A stretch of DNA of 64,000 nucleotides, taken from assembly GCA_016719785.1 (NCBI GenBank), contig JADJYJ010000032.1, forward strand, positions 1 through 64,000, written 5' to 3'. Position numbers and translations under genes: made by a program. The stretch comes from Candidatus Amarolinea dominans (lineage in GTDB: Bacteria > Chloroflexota > Anaerolineae > SSC4 > Amarolineaceae). Below the pieces are notes generated by a model, which saw nothing but the letters and a program-made list of their open reading frames with translations, ran no database searches and was not told the DNA's origin. This document shows, in pieces, positions 24,684-34,660 of the stretch. How positions within the stretch are numbered: the first letter of the stretch is position 1; each line of letters opens with the position of its first letter.

Positions 24684-27275
24684 CTATTCTCCCCGCAGCG
24701 CGTCGGCGGTGACCATGTTGGCCTGACGCCAAGCTGGGTAGATGCCCGCCAGCAGCGCGGCCAGCAGCGCGACGCCAAACGCCTGCACGAATGTGGCGGG
24801 GCTGAGCTGTAGCTGCAGTGTCCAGCCAAACGAGCGCAGGTTGATGACATAAATAAGCACCAGGGCCAATGCCAGGCCGGCCGGCAAGGCCAGCAAGCCC
24901 GCGGTGCCGCCCATCAGCCCGGTCTCCAACAGGGTCAGGCCCCAGAGCTGGCGCCGCGTCAAGCCGCTGGCGCGCAGAATGCCTAGCTCGCGCGTGCGCT
25001 CCAGTTGCAGGGAGAGGAGCGCGCTCAGCACGCCAACAAAAGCGACCACCGTCGCCAGCAGTTGCAGCGCAACGGTGATGGCGAAGGCGCGGTCGAACAC
25101 CTCAAGCACGGCGCGGCGCAGGGCGGCATTGGGATTAATGACCAGTGCTTCCTGATCGGCAAAGCGGGCGCGCAGTGTCTGCACCACGGCATCCACCGAA
25201 CGCCCCGGCTGTACGTAGAGCGCCACTGAGTTGACTGCGGTATCCTTCCACAGGCGGCGATAGACGGCGTCATCCATGATGACCGTGCCGGCGCCGGCCG
25301 CGTAGTCGTAGTAGACGGCCGCAACGGGAAACTCGTGCAGCCCCTGATCGCTCAGCAGGCGCAGGGTGGCGCCGCGCCCCTGGTTGGGCAGCGCGCGCAG
25401 GTTGATGAACGGCTCCGAGACGATGACCGCGCCCTCTCGCACCTGCCGCCAAAGCTCGGCCGCATTGGCCCCGGACGACCACAGGTAGCGCCGGTGACCA
25501 TCGGAGATGTCGCCTGAGACGGCCACCACCGCCACCTGGCCCAGGTCGGGCGAGCTGACGGTGACACTGCGCGCGGTCTCCACGCGGCGCAGGTCTGGCT
25601 CTTGCGCCAACGCGGCTGCCAGGCCCGCGGGCAGCGCGGTTGTCACCCGCGTGGCGGTCAGTGTGGGCGGGGAGACGAAGATGTCGGCCTGCAAGGTGGC
25701 GCCCAACCAGTCCTCGACCGTGCTGCGAAAGCTGGAAATCATGAGGCTGACGCCGATGATGACCGAGACGGAGACCATCAACGCGGCGATGGCCACCGAG
25801 GTGCGGCTGAGCGAGCGCGCAACCGTGCGCGGCGCCAGGCGTCCCAGGTAGCCAAACAGGCGACTGGAGAGCGGCGTCACCAGCGCCATCAGCACCAGGG
25901 TCACGCCGGGCGTGAGCAGCGCAAAGGCCAGCACCATCAAGAAGAGACCGGCGAAATTGAGCACGAGCGAATCCTGCGGCAGCCAGAGGAGCAGCACACT
26001 GACCGTCGCCAGCCCCAGCCCGGTCAGGGTCAGCCAGGGCAGGGAGCGCCGGATTTTGCTCTCGATGACGGAGCGTCGAAAGGCGCTGACCGGCGGTACG
26101 CTGGTGGCCTCCAGGGCCGGCCCGGCCGCGGCCAGCAGCGCGGCGGCCAGGCCGATCACCAGGCCCTTGAGCAGGCTGAGGAGCGGCACATCAACCGTGC
26201 GCACGTTGACGACGAAATAGAGATCGTTGATCGTCTGCGTGACCAGGGCCACGGCGGCGCGGCCGAGGATCACGCCCAACCCCAGGCCGAGCAGGGTGCC
26301 GATGAGGCCCAATGCCAGCGCTTCGATGAGGACGATGGCGAAGATTTCCCCGCGGGTGACGCCCAGGGCGCGCAGGGTGCCCAGCACCGGTCGCCGCTGA
26401 ATGACCGAAAATGAGACGGTGTTGTAGATCAGGAACATGCCGACGACCAGGGCCAGCAGGCTGAGTGCGGTCAGGTTCAGCTCGAACGCGGAGGTCATCT
26501 GCTCGATCGCATTGGCGCGGGCGGCGGCCGGTTCGATGGACACACCGGGCGGCAGCATGACGCGCAGGCGATCCAACTGGGCCGCGTCAGTGGCCGGGAC
26601 GATCAGGTCAATGTGACTCAGGCGCCCGCGCATGTCCAGCAGTTCCTGCGCGGTGGCGATGTCGGTCAGAATCAGGCCCGCGAGGGCGCGGCGGCTGATG
26701 TCGTCGCTGGGGCGAATCAGGCCCACGATCTGCACCGGCTTGATCTGCGCGCCGATGCGCAGGTCGAGGGTATCCCCACTGCGCAGGCGATAGCTTTCGG
26801 CCAGGCTTTCCGATAGCAGCACGGTGTTGGGGCGGGTGAGGAGCGCGGTCAGGCTGTCGAGCGGCACGCGTTGGGCGTTGGTGGTCAAGTAGGTGCGAAA
26901 GGGCGCCTCGGCAAAGGGGTCTACACCGAGCAGACGCAAGGGCTGGCTATCGAGCGTGGGCACGATCACGTAGCCTTCGACGATGGGCGCGCTGTCGCGT
27001 TGACCCAACTCCACGCGCAGTTGGCGATAGACGGCCTCGTCCAGGCCGGTCGGCCCGCCCAGCACTTGATGGGTGGCCTTGCCGGCCACGGTGTCGGTGG
27101 AAAGGCGAAAGGCGCGGCCGGCGCTGCCGTTGGCCAGGTCAATCGCCACCATCATGGCGACTCCCAGGGCGACCCCCACGATGAAGAGCGCACTCTGCCA
27201 GCGCCGACGCGCGATGTGGCGCAGGCTGACCCGAACGAGAGAGCGATGGCGATTTTCTACGAAAACATTCCTCAC
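24684..27275 (-). CDS. ABC exporter permease with two FtsX domains
   Basis: The product has 863 residues, beginning at GTG 27275 inside a heptamer repeat. It has eight or more transmembrane helices in two FtsX/MacB-like sets. The N-terminal helix (WQSALFIVGVALGVAMMVAID) precedes a large extracytoplasmic domain, three helices follow around residues 265-400, then a second helix (VAIALMVSVSVIIGV-type) with its own extracytoplasmic domain, and a final three-helix set with ERTRELGILRASGLTRRQ. It pairs with the ATPase gene 24 bp upstream, so it probably exports lipoproteins, peptides or lipids, or does mechanical work in the envelope. Confidence 0.85.
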   Translation of the reverse strand: MRNVFVENRHRSLVRVSLRHIARRRWQSALFIVGVALGVAMMVAIDLANGSAGRAFRLSTDTVAGKATHQVLGGPTGLDEAVYRQLRVELGQRDSAPIVEGYVIVPTLDSQPLRLLGVDPFAEAPFRTYLTTNAQRVPLDSLTALLTRPNTVLLSESLAESYRLRSGDTLDLRIGAQIKPVQIVGLIRPSDDISRRALAGLILTDIATAQELLDMRGRLSHIDLIVPATDAAQLDRLRVMLPPGVSIEPAAARANAIEQMTSAFELNLTALSLLALVVGMFLIYNTVSFSVIQRRPVLGTLRALGVTRGEIFAIVLIEALALGLIGTLLGLGLGVILGRAAVALVTQTINDLYFVVNVRTVDVPLLSLLKGLVIGLAAALLAAAGPALEATSVPPVSAFRRSVIESKIRRSLPWLTLTGLGLATVSVLLLWLPQDSLVLNFAGLFLMVLAFALLTPGVTLVLMALVTPLSSRLFGYLGRLAPRTVARSLSRTSVAIAALMVSVSVIIGVSLMISSFRSTVEDWLGATLQADIFVSPPTLTATRVTTALPAGLAAALAQEPDLRRVETARSVTVSSPDLGQVAVVAVSGDISDGHRRYLWSSGANAAELWRQVREGAVIVSEPFINLRALPNQGRGATLRLLSDQGLHEFPVAAVYYDYAAGAGTVIMDDAVYRRLWKDTAVNSVALYVQPGRSVDAVVQTLRARFADQEALVINPNAALRRAVLEVFDRAFAITVALQLLATVVAFVGVLSALLSLQLERTRELGILRASGLTRRQLWGLTLLETGLMGGTAGLLALPAGLALALVLIYVINLRSFGWTLQLQLSPATFVQAFGVALLAALLAGIYPAWRQANMVTADALRGE

Positions 27276-27319
27276 TTCTCACCCCTCACTTCTCACTCTT
27301 CACTTCTCACTCTTCTCTA
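27271..27319. repeat. Variable heptamer tandem repeat (CTCACTY)
   Basis: Seven consecutive 7-bp units start at 27271: CTCACTT, CTCACCC, CTCACTT, CTCACTC, TTCACTT, CTCACTC, TTCTCTA. On the coding (minus) strand they encode the last residues of the ATPase (EKSEK), form the entire 24-bp gap, provide the GAGGGGTGAG ribosome site and supply the GTG start of the permease. Short heptamer arrays of this type can vary in copy number. Confidence 0.75.
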
Positions 27320-28055
27320 TCACCTGCCCGTGGACGATGCGAAAGACGTGATTGGCCTGGCCGGCCACTTCCATTGAATGGGTTGCCATGATGAGGGTGC
27401 GACCGGTCTGGCGCGTCAGTTCCAGCAGCAGGGCCAGCACGCTGCGGCCGGTGTCCTCGTCCAGGTTGCCGGTCGGCTCATCGGCCAGAATGAGGGTTGG
27501 ATTGGCGGCCAGGGCGCGGGCAATGGCCACACGCTGCTGCTCCCCGCCAGAGAGGCGATCGGGGTAGGTGTGGGCGCGGTTGGCCAGGCCCACGCGTGCC
27601 ATCAGATCGCGCACGCGTGCCAGCGCCTGGGCGGCCGGCCAGTTGTTCAGCTCCAACGTCAACAGGATGTTCTCCTGCACGGTCAGCGTGGGTATGAGGT
27701 TGAAGAACTGGAAGACGAAGCCGACATGCTGGCGTCGGAACAGGGTGCGCTGGCGTTCGGGCAGCCGGGTGACAGGCACGTCATTGATCCAGATCGTGCC
27801 CGCGCTGGGGTCGTCAATGCCACTGATGAGGTTGAGCAGCGTGCTTTTGCCAGAGCCGGACTTGCCCAACAGCACGGTGAACTCTCCCGCGCGCAGGTCC
27901 AAATTGACATCGTGCAGGATGACATGGCGCTCGCCGGCTTCTTCATAGTGCTTGCTCACCCCCTGCAAGCGCACGATGGGCACAGGCGCGGTCACGGACG
28001 CGGCGGCGGTCGGGTGTCTGTCGGTTTGGGCGAGCGGTGGGGTCAGCGTTGGCAT
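27300..28055 (-). CDS. ABC transporter ATP-binding protein (MacB/LolD type)
   Basis: The product has 251 residues from ATG 28055 with GGAGG upstream; an upstream in-frame ATG lacks a site. Walker A is GKSGSGKSTLL, the Q-loop VFQFFNL, the signature LSGGEQQRVAIARAL, Walker B LILADEPTGNLD and the switch His in MATHS. The DEPTGNLDEDTG block is characteristic of the MacB/LolD/FtsE branch, which matches the FtsX-domain permease downstream. The two are translated as one operon. Confidence 0.9.
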   Translation of the reverse strand: MPTLTPPLAQTDRHPTAAASVTAPVPIVRLQGVSKHYEEAGERHVILHDVNLDLRAGEFTVLLGKSGSGKSTLLNLISGIDDPSAGTIWINDVPVTRLPERQRTLFRRQHVGFVFQFFNLIPTLTVQENILLTLELNNWPAAQALARVRDLMARVGLANRAHTYPDRLSGGEQQRVAIARALAANPTLILADEPTGNLDEDTGRSVLALLLELTRQTGRTLIMATHSMEVAGQANHVFRIVHGQVIEKSEK

Positions 28056-28153
28056 GAGCAACCTCCAGGATGCGCCTGTCGCGGTGATGCGTTTCAATGG
28101 CAGGCTGAGTCATTGGACGCCGCGCCGCGGCGCTCGGTCACGCGCACAACGTC

Positions 28154-29527
28154 TTACTGCTCCAGAGGATGGGCAACGCCACCGCAGGCATCGCCCCAGT
28201 GAACCGCGGTCTCCTGCACATCCAGCACATCATTGGCGCCATCGAAGTTATTATCCAGGTGCATGCTGTAGCCGCTGTCCGGCCACGTGTTGCCCCACAG
28301 GTCGGCCGCCTGCTGCACATCGAACACATCCACCACTTGGTTTTGATCAAAATCCCACGGCAAAAGACATCCCTGGTTGCTGAGAACACTGACGGCGCCG
28401 AACTCGAGATAGTACAGGCGCCCGTCCGGGCCAACGCTCAGGTCGGTTGGGCAGGTAACGCCATCCACCACCACGGCGCTGCCCGGCGCCAGCGCGTCGA
28501 AGCGGGCCGAGGCAAATGGGGCATGGTACATGGCGTAATCACGGTTGGCGCACCAAATCAGGTGATGGCGCCAGGCGGGAATGGTCGTGCTGTTGAACAG
28601 TGTGATGCCCACGATGCCGATCGGGTCCGGATGGATGTAGATCGGCTCCTCGTAGGGCCGCGGCAGCGCCACACAGTCGAAATAGCTGGTCGAGCTGTAG
28701 GGCCAGCCATAGTTGTGTCCAGCCAGGATCCAGTTGATCTCGTCGTTGCAACCGGGACCGTTTTCGGTGGCAAACGCGAAGTTGGTCACGCTATCGAAGG
28801 TGAAATCCCAACTGTTACGCAGACCGCAGGCCCACACGCGGCGGTCAACGGGGCCGGCCGCCTGGGCTGCGTCACACAACGGGTTGGGGGCGGGGCGTGC
28901 GGCGTTGGGTTCGGCCAGAAAAGGCGGGCGCACGTCCAGACGCAGCATCTTGCCCTTGGGCGTAGCCAAATTCTGGCTGTGACCGCCATTGCAGCCGTAA
29001 TCGCCGATGGTGACGTATAAATAGCCGTCGGGGCCGAAGTGCAGGTTGCCGCCGTGGTGCCAGGCACAGTTCAAGTCAGAGCCGGTGCGGGGCACGTCGA
29101 GCAAGACCAACGGCGCGGTCGCCGCGCCGTTGGCTTCGGTAAAACGCACCAGGCGGTTGCTGATGACGCCTTCGTTTTCCACGGAGTAGTAGAGGTAGAC
29201 ATACGGTTGCGTCGCGTACAGAGGATCGAACACAATTCCGACCAGGCCATGCTCCACCGCCGAGAGCACCACGCCCGACAGATCGAGCCAGACGGTGGCC
29301 GCGCCGCCGCCCACAGCCATCTGGTACACCCAACCTTCTTTGGTGTTCACAAACAGGCGCCCGTCCGGCGCCCACACCATCGCCGTCGGATAGCCGGTGG
29401 GCCAGGCGCCATAGGTTTCAATGGTCACATCCGGGGGCAGAGGCTCGGCATGGGCCGGTAACAACGGTGCGAGCAACAGACTGAGAAACCATGCCGCCAA
29501 GCAAGCGGTTTTCAGTTGACGACTCAT
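28154..29527 (-). CDS. Secreted glucose/sorbosone-dehydrogenase-type propeller with dockerin
   Basis: The product has 457 residues. The second ATG (29527) is chosen because CTGGAG abuts the first one. A signal peptide (residues 4-25, ending AHA) is followed by a six-bladed propeller with EHGLVGIVFDPLY, WHHGGNLHFGPDGYLYVTIGDYG and CGLRNSWDFTFD, the pattern of PQQ-dependent sugar dehydrogenases (GSDH/hedgehog-interacting-like). The C-terminus has a dockerin-like pair, DFDQNQVVDVFDVQQAADLWG and DNNFDGANDVLDVQETAVHWG. Several extra Cys suggest disulfides. It is divergent from the tricorn gene. Confidence 0.8.
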   Translation of the reverse strand: MSRQLKTACLAAWFLSLLLAPLLPAHAEPLPPDVTIETYGAWPTGYPTAMVWAPDGRLFVNTKEGWVYQMAVGGGAATVWLDLSGVVLSAVEHGLVGIVFDPLYATQPYVYLYYSVENEGVISNRLVRFTEANGAATAPLVLLDVPRTGSDLNCAWHHGGNLHFGPDGYLYVTIGDYGCNGGHSQNLATPKGKMLRLDVRPPFLAEPNAARPAPNPLCDAAQAAGPVDRRVWACGLRNSWDFTFDSVTNFAFATENGPGCNDEINWILAGHNYGWPYSSTSYFDCVALPRPYEEPIYIHPDPIGIVGITLFNSTTIPAWRHHLIWCANRDYAMYHAPFASARFDALAPGSAVVVDGVTCPTDLSVGPDGRLYYLEFGAVSVLSNQGCLLPWDFDQNQVVDVFDVQQAADLWGNTWPDSGYSMHLDNNFDGANDVLDVQETAVHWGDACGGVAHPLEQ

Positions 29528-29547
29528 TCTCATCTCCAGAGCTGCAA

Positions 29548-29592
29548 GTAGGGGCGCACCCTTGCGGCCGCCCACGCGGGCAGGCGCAAGGC
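29548..29592 (+). repeat. Dispersed 45-bp repeat, copy 1
   Basis: This begins GTAGGGGCGCACCC and ends GCAGGCGCAAGGC. It is the reverse complement of 34454-34498 with one mismatch. It lies in the intergenic gap upstream of the sugar-dehydrogenase gene. Together the two copies form an inverted pair around the tricorn and CarH-like genes. Confidence 0.75.
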
Positions 29593-29798
29593 GTTGCAGT
29601 ATAGCATGACGCGCCGCGATAATGAAAATAATGAAATCAGTCATGTAGACGAGGAGAGAGACGGTTTTTACGTCTTGCCAAAACATGGTATGATAGCCGA
29701 TGTCGTACTCCCGGATTGTGATCGGCTGTCGGCCGCTGTTTGTCTCTCTGCTCCCGGTCCAATTTATCCTGAGCTTATTCTGCCCTGAAAGGTTTGTC

Positions 29799-32700
29799 AT
29801 GACCAATGCCGGGTACTATCGCTTCCCCACGCTGCACCGCGAGACGGTGGTTTTTGTTTGCGAAGATGATCTGTGGATGGTGCCCGTTGCCGGAGGAACG
29901 GCGCGGCGCCTCACATCCAACCCGGGTCAGGTGGCGACACCCGCGCTGTCACCCGATGGCGCCTGGGTCGCGTTCATCGGTCGCGATGAGGGCCATCCCG
30001 AAGTTTACGTGATGCCGGCCACGGGCGGCCCGGCCCGCCGCCTGACCTACCTGGGCGCCAATACGCGCGTCGTCGGCTGGACGCCCACTGGCGACGCGGT
30101 CATCTTTGCCAGTGATACCGGGCAACCCTTTGCCCACTTTTCCTTCCTCTACGCGGTGGCACGCGAGGGCGGGGAACCGCAACGCCTGCCCACCGGCCCC
30201 GCCCTGAGCATCTCCTATGGCCCGACCGGGGGCATGGTCATTGGCCGTAACGCCACGGACCTGGCGCGCTGGAAGCGCTACCGCGGGGGCTTGATCGGCG
30301 ATCTGTGGATTGACCCAACCGGTCAGGGCGATTGGCGGCGCCTGCTGCAAGTGCAGGGCAACGTCGCCTTGCCGCTCTGGGTGGGCGAGCGCATCTACTT
30401 CGTGTCCGATCACGAAGGCATCGGCAACCTCTACTCGTGCCTGCCGAGCGGCGCGGACGTGCGGCGGCACACGCATCACGGCGACTACTATGTGCGCCAT
30501 CCGGCCACCGATGGACAGCGCATCGTCTACCATGCTGGGTCCGAGCTGTACGTCTTTGACCCCGCCACGGACCAGACTCAGCCGATTCCGATCGTTTTCC
30601 ATAGTTCACGCGCGCAGCGCAATCGCAAGTTCGTGGATGCAGCGGAGTACTTGCAGGACTACGACATCCACCCCAAAGGCTGGGCCGTGGCCCTTACGAC
30701 ACGCGGCAAACCCTTCGCCATGGCCAACTGGGAAGGCGCTGTCTTTCAATATGGGCAAGCCAACGGCGTGCGTTATCGCCTGGCAGCCTGGCTGGCCGAT
30801 GGTGAGCGGCTGGTGGTGGTCAGCGACGCCAACGGTGAGGATGCCCTGGAAATCTACAAGGGCGACAAGGCCGGCATTGCCGAAGCGCGCCTGGAAGGCA
30901 TGGACATCGGGCGCCCCTTGAGACTTGCGACCTCGCCGCAAAAGAACATGGTGGCCCTGAGCAATCATCGCAACGAGCTGATCGTGGTTGACCTCGATAC
31001 GCGCACGATGCGCGTCTTAGATCGTAGTCGCCAACGCCCCATTCGAGGCCTGGCCTGGTCGCCGGATGCGCGCTGGCTGGCCTATAGCTTTTCCGATACG
31101 CAGCAAACCTCCATTATCAAACTGGCCCTGCTGGAAACCGGCGAGACCTGGGCGGCCACCAAACCTGTGCTGCGCGATGTCGGTCCCGCGTTCGACCCTG
31201 ACGGCCGTTATCTCTATTTTCTCTCCTACCGGGAATTCGATCCGGTGTACGACAATCTACACTTCGATCTCAACTTCACCTGGGGGATGAAGCCCTACTT
31301 GATCACGCTGCAAGCCGGACTGCCTTCGCCGTTCATCCCGCTACCGCGGGCGCCGGGCGAAAAGGCCAGCCGGCCGGCCGCGCCGGAGCCGCGCCCAGCG
31401 CCGCCGGCCGCCCCCGCCGGCCGCCCCCCCGGCTGACGGCGAGGCTGCGCCAGCGCCGCCGGCCGCCCCCCCGGCTGACGGCGAGACTGCGCCAGCGCCG
31501 CCGACCGCCCCTCCGGCTGACGGCGAGACTGCGCCAGCGCCGCCGACCGCCCCTCCGGCTGACGGCGAGACTGCACCAGCCGACCCTGCAACCGCTGAGG
31601 CTGATGCGACCGCACCGGAGGTCAAGACTGCACCGGAGGCCAAGACTGCACCGAAGACCGAGACCGAAGGTGAAGAACCGCCGCTGCGTGTGCAGATTGA
31701 CCTGGAAGGTATCAGTGAGCGCGTGATCGCCCTGCCAGTGCCCACGGGGCGTTACCACCGGGTGCGCGGCATCAGCGGTAAAATTCTCTTCTCCTCCTAT
31801 CCGGCGGAAGGCACTCTGGGCAACGGCGCCGGCTATAGCACCGCCCCCGCGGCCAAGGGACGCCTGGAGGTGTACGATCTGGAAGATCAGCGGCAGGAGG
31901 TCCTGGTGGACGGCGTCAGCGATTTCGAGATCTCACACGACGGCAAGACCATGATCTACCGGGCGGGCAATCACCTACGCGTCCTGAAGGCCGGGGACAA
32001 GCCCGAAGGCAACTCCGGTGGCACTACCCGACGCGGCGGCTGGCTCGATCTGGATCGCGTTCGCCTGTCGGTGGAGCCGCACGCCGAGTGGGAGCAGATG
32101 TACCGCGAGGCGTGGCGCCTGCAGCGCGATCATTTCTGGACCGAGGATATGTCTGGCGTGGATTGGCATGCGGTCTATGCACGCTATCTGCCCCTCCTGC
32201 AACGCGTGGCCACGCGCAGCGAGTTCTCGGACCTGATGTGGGAAATGCAGGGCGAGTTGGGCACCTCGCACGCCTATGAGTACGGCGGCGACTATCCGCC
32301 GGAGCCGTCCTACGACCAGGGCTTCCTGGGCGCCGATTTCCGTTACGATGACACGGCCGACAATTACGAGCTGATGCATATCGTCAACGGTGATGTTTGG
32401 GATCACGCCAACAGCGCGCCCTTGCAGCGCCTGGGCATCAATCTCAAGGTGGGAAATCGGCTTGTGGCCGTCAATGGCCGCAAGGTGGGACGCGAGAATC
32501 CACTGGGCGAGATGCTGGTTTACCAGGCAGGCAACGAAGTCTTCCTGACCTTCGAGCGCCAGGGCGCGGAGACCCCAACCATGTTCTCAATCAAGACGCT
32601 GCACTCCGAATTTCGCGCGCGCTACCGGGAATGGGTGGAAACCAATCGGCGCCGCGTGCATGAAGCCACGGAGGGCCGCGTCGGTTATGTACACATTCCC

Positions 32701-33306
32701 GACATGGGCGCCCGTGGCTATGCCGAATTTCACCGCGGCTACCTGGCCGAGATAGACCGCCCAGGCCTGATTGTGGATGTGCGCTTCAACGGCGGCGGCC
32801 ATGTCTCGCAGTTGATCCTGGAAAAACTGGCGCGCCGGCGCTTGGGTTATGATGTGTCTCGTTGGGGCACACCGGTGCCCTACCCCCGCGAGTCGGTCAT
32901 GGGGCCAATGGTCGCGATTGCCAACGAGCAAGCCGGGTCCGACGGTGACATGTTCTGCCACGCCTTCAAACTGATGAAACTCGGCCCCCTGGTCGGTAAG
33001 CGCACCTGGGGCGGGGTCATCGGCCTGACCTACCGCGACTCCCTGGTAGATGGCGGCATCACCACGCAGCCTGAATTCTCCTTCTGGTTCGAAGATGTGG
33101 AATGGGGCGTCGAGAATTATGGCACCAATCCCGATATCGAAGTAGAAATACGCCCGCAAGACTATCTGGAGGGACATGACCCGCAGTTAGCGCGCGCGCT
33201 GCAGGAAATCATGCAGACCCTGAGTGACCATCCACCCACGATGCCTGATTTTGGCAAGCGACCCAAGCTGCCGCTGCCCATACTCTCACCCCTCACCATA
33301 CCCTGA
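29799..33306 (+). CDS. Tricorn-like S41 protease, one frameshift in a Pro/Ala linker
   Basis: The frame from ATG 29799 covers two N-terminal beta-propellers (repeats such as ATPALSPDGAWVAFIGRDEG) and ends at TGA 31434-31436. The adjacent frame continues from the same low-complexity linker through the second half: the linker, the end of the second propeller (FEISHDGKTMIYRAGN), the core start RLQRDHFWTEDMSGVDWHAVY with the catalytic His, a PDZ domain (GINLKVGNRLVAVNGRKVG), and the S41 core with NEQAGSDGDMF (catalytic Ser) and KRTWGGVIG. With one base corrected the product has about 1168 residues, slightly longer than usual tricorns because of the linker. It degrades oligopeptides, probably in the cytoplasm since there is no signal peptide. 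Confidence 0.8.
31432..31582 (+). repeat. 42-bp coding tandem repeat in the tricorn linker
   Basis: Three full 42-bp units (31432-31473, 31474-31515, 31516-31557) and a partial fourth encode ADGETAPAPPTAPP-like Pro/Ala linker. C7 tracts lie at 31424-31430 and 31466-31472. The frame break of the host gene falls at or just before the first C7 tract. Confidence 0.85.
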
Positions 33307-33332
33307 TCGCACCATCGCACGCCGTTGATCGC

Positions 33333-33366
33333 AAAACCGGGCTTTTTTGTCGAAGCCCGGTTTTTT
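33333..33366 (+). terminator. Rho-independent terminator after the tricorn gene
   Basis: AAAACCGGGCTT (33333-33344) pairs with AAGCCCGGTTTT (33353-33364) around an 8-nt loop; T's continue to 33366. It lies 27 bp after the stop codon. Confidence 0.85.
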
Positions 33367-33381
33367 GTGCCCTGACAACGT

Positions 33382-33440
33382 TAGACAAAGATTTTACGTT
33401 GTGTCCAATCTGTGTTATACTGATGTCTATGATTTGTCTA
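33382..33440 (+). promoter_or_regulatory. Promoter and candidate operator of the CarH-like gene
   Basis: TTTACG at 33393-33398, a 17-bp spacer and TATACT at 33416-33421 form a promoter facing the regulator. A perfect 8-bp inverted repeat, TAGACAAA (33382-33389) and TTTGTCTA (33433-33440), brackets it, with an extra GTCTAT at 33425-33430. CarH/LitR repressors bind repeats across their own promoters in the dark, so autorepression is plausible. Confidence 0.5.
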
Positions 33441-33465
33441 TACAGACGCGTGGATGAGGTGTAAC

Positions 33466-34446
33466 ATGACTGAAATTTTTCGGGCAGAGGATTACCAGAA
33501 TCACCCGTTGTACAACATCAAAGCGGTTGAGCAGGCCACCGGTTTGACGGCTGCCACGCTGCGCGCGTGGGAGCGACGATACGAGGTGTGCGAGCCGCAG
33601 CGTAGTGAAAGCGGCTACCGGCTATACTCAGAGCGTGACATGGCCGCGCTGCACTGGCTCAAACGGCGGGTGAAGGATGAAGGCCTCTCGATCAGTCAGG
33701 CGGTAGCTGTGCTGCAGATGCACCGGGGAGCGAGCAACGGCACTGCGGCGCCCGCGGTCATGCCCGCGCCGCAGGTTGATGCCGAACCTTCCGCGCAGAT
33801 TGATCTGTGCCATCAGTTGATCCGGGCGCTGCTCGCCTTCGATGAGAATCACGCCGACCACATCCTGAGCGAAGCGTTCGCCTTGCACGGCGTCGAATCG
33901 GCCTGCGAGCTTGTCATCGCACCGGCCTTGGTGGAGATCGGCGACCGCTGGCATCGCGGCGAAGTGAGCGTGGTGAGCGAACACTTTGCGTCTCACTACG
34001 TGCGGCGCAAGCTCGAATCCATGGTCAATGTGACGGCGGTGCATGAGGCTGGGCCAATGCTTATCCTGGGTTGCGCGCCCGGCGACTGGCACGAAGTCGC
34101 CCTGGTGCTGCTGGCCTTCTTCCTGCGCCGCCAGGGCTACCGCGTGATCTACCTGGGCCAGAATGTGCCGCTGGAAAACCTGGTGGCCGAATTGGAGCGA
34201 CTGCATCCGGCCATGGTCATCATGTCCGCGACCACCGACGAAACGGCCGCGGCGCTGGTGCAGGTGTCACAGGTGGTGGCGACTCTGCCCTCGCCGCGAC
34301 CGCTATTCGGTTTCGGTGGCCGGGCATTCAATCGAAATGTCAGCCTGCGCGCACGCGTGCATGGCTCCTTTTTGGGTGAAACTGCAGCCAGCGCCATCCA
34401 CCGCGTGCAGGCACTACTGAACCCACCCGCGGCCAATCCGGGGTAG
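33466..34446 (+). CDS. MerR-family B12-dependent photoreceptor regulator (CarH/LitR type)
   Basis: The product has 326 residues; GAGGTG precedes the ATG at 33466. Residues 15-85 are a MerR winged helix (LYNIKAVEQATGLTAATLRAWERRY). Residues 110-195 are a four-helix cobalamin cap and 197-315 a B12-binding Rossmann domain. The light-sensing motif W-x9-E-H is present as W162...E172-H173, and His163 matches the residue that takes the upper cobalt position after light in Thermus CarH. The lower ligand His209 sits in GDWHEVA, where the usual Gly of E/D-x-H-x-x-G is Ala. In known CarH proteins, adenosylcobalamin holds a DNA-bound tetramer in the dark and light releases it. Confidence 0.85.
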   Translation: MTEIFRAEDYQNHPLYNIKAVEQATGLTAATLRAWERRYEVCEPQRSESGYRLYSERDMAALHWLKRRVKDEGLSISQAVAVLQMHRGASNGTAAPAVMPAPQVDAEPSAQIDLCHQLIRALLAFDENHADHILSEAFALHGVESACELVIAPALVEIGDRWHRGEVSVVSEHFASHYVRRKLESMVNVTAVHEAGPMLILGCAPGDWHEVALVLLAFFLRRQGYRVIYLGQNVPLENLVAELERLHPAMVIMSATTDETAAALVQVSQVVATLPSPRPLFGFGGRAFNRNVSLRARVHGSFLGETAASAIHRVQALLNPPAANPG

Positions 34447-34453
34447 GGGCATG

Positions 34454-34498
34454 GCCTTGCGCCTGCCCGCGTGGGCGACCGCAAGGGTGCGCCCCTAC
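34454..34498 (-). repeat. Dispersed 45-bp repeat, copy 2 (inverted)
   Basis: Reverse complement of 29548-29592 with one mismatch. It starts 8 bp after the CarH-like stop codon. Its internal GCCTGCCCGCGTGGGC is partly self-complementary, so a transcript could fold here. Confidence 0.75.
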
Positions 34499-34660
34499 AC
34501 CTGACCCTGGAGAGATGCCCGGTACGCCCGTCACTTTCCATGATTCTACTCGTCGCCATTTAGGAATGGTGGGTGATTTTGCGCAGCACAGTCAGCGCCA
34601 TACTTCAGCAAACATGGCAACAGCCTTCGCGGCTGTTCGGGAAAGGGACAAAAGATCGCC

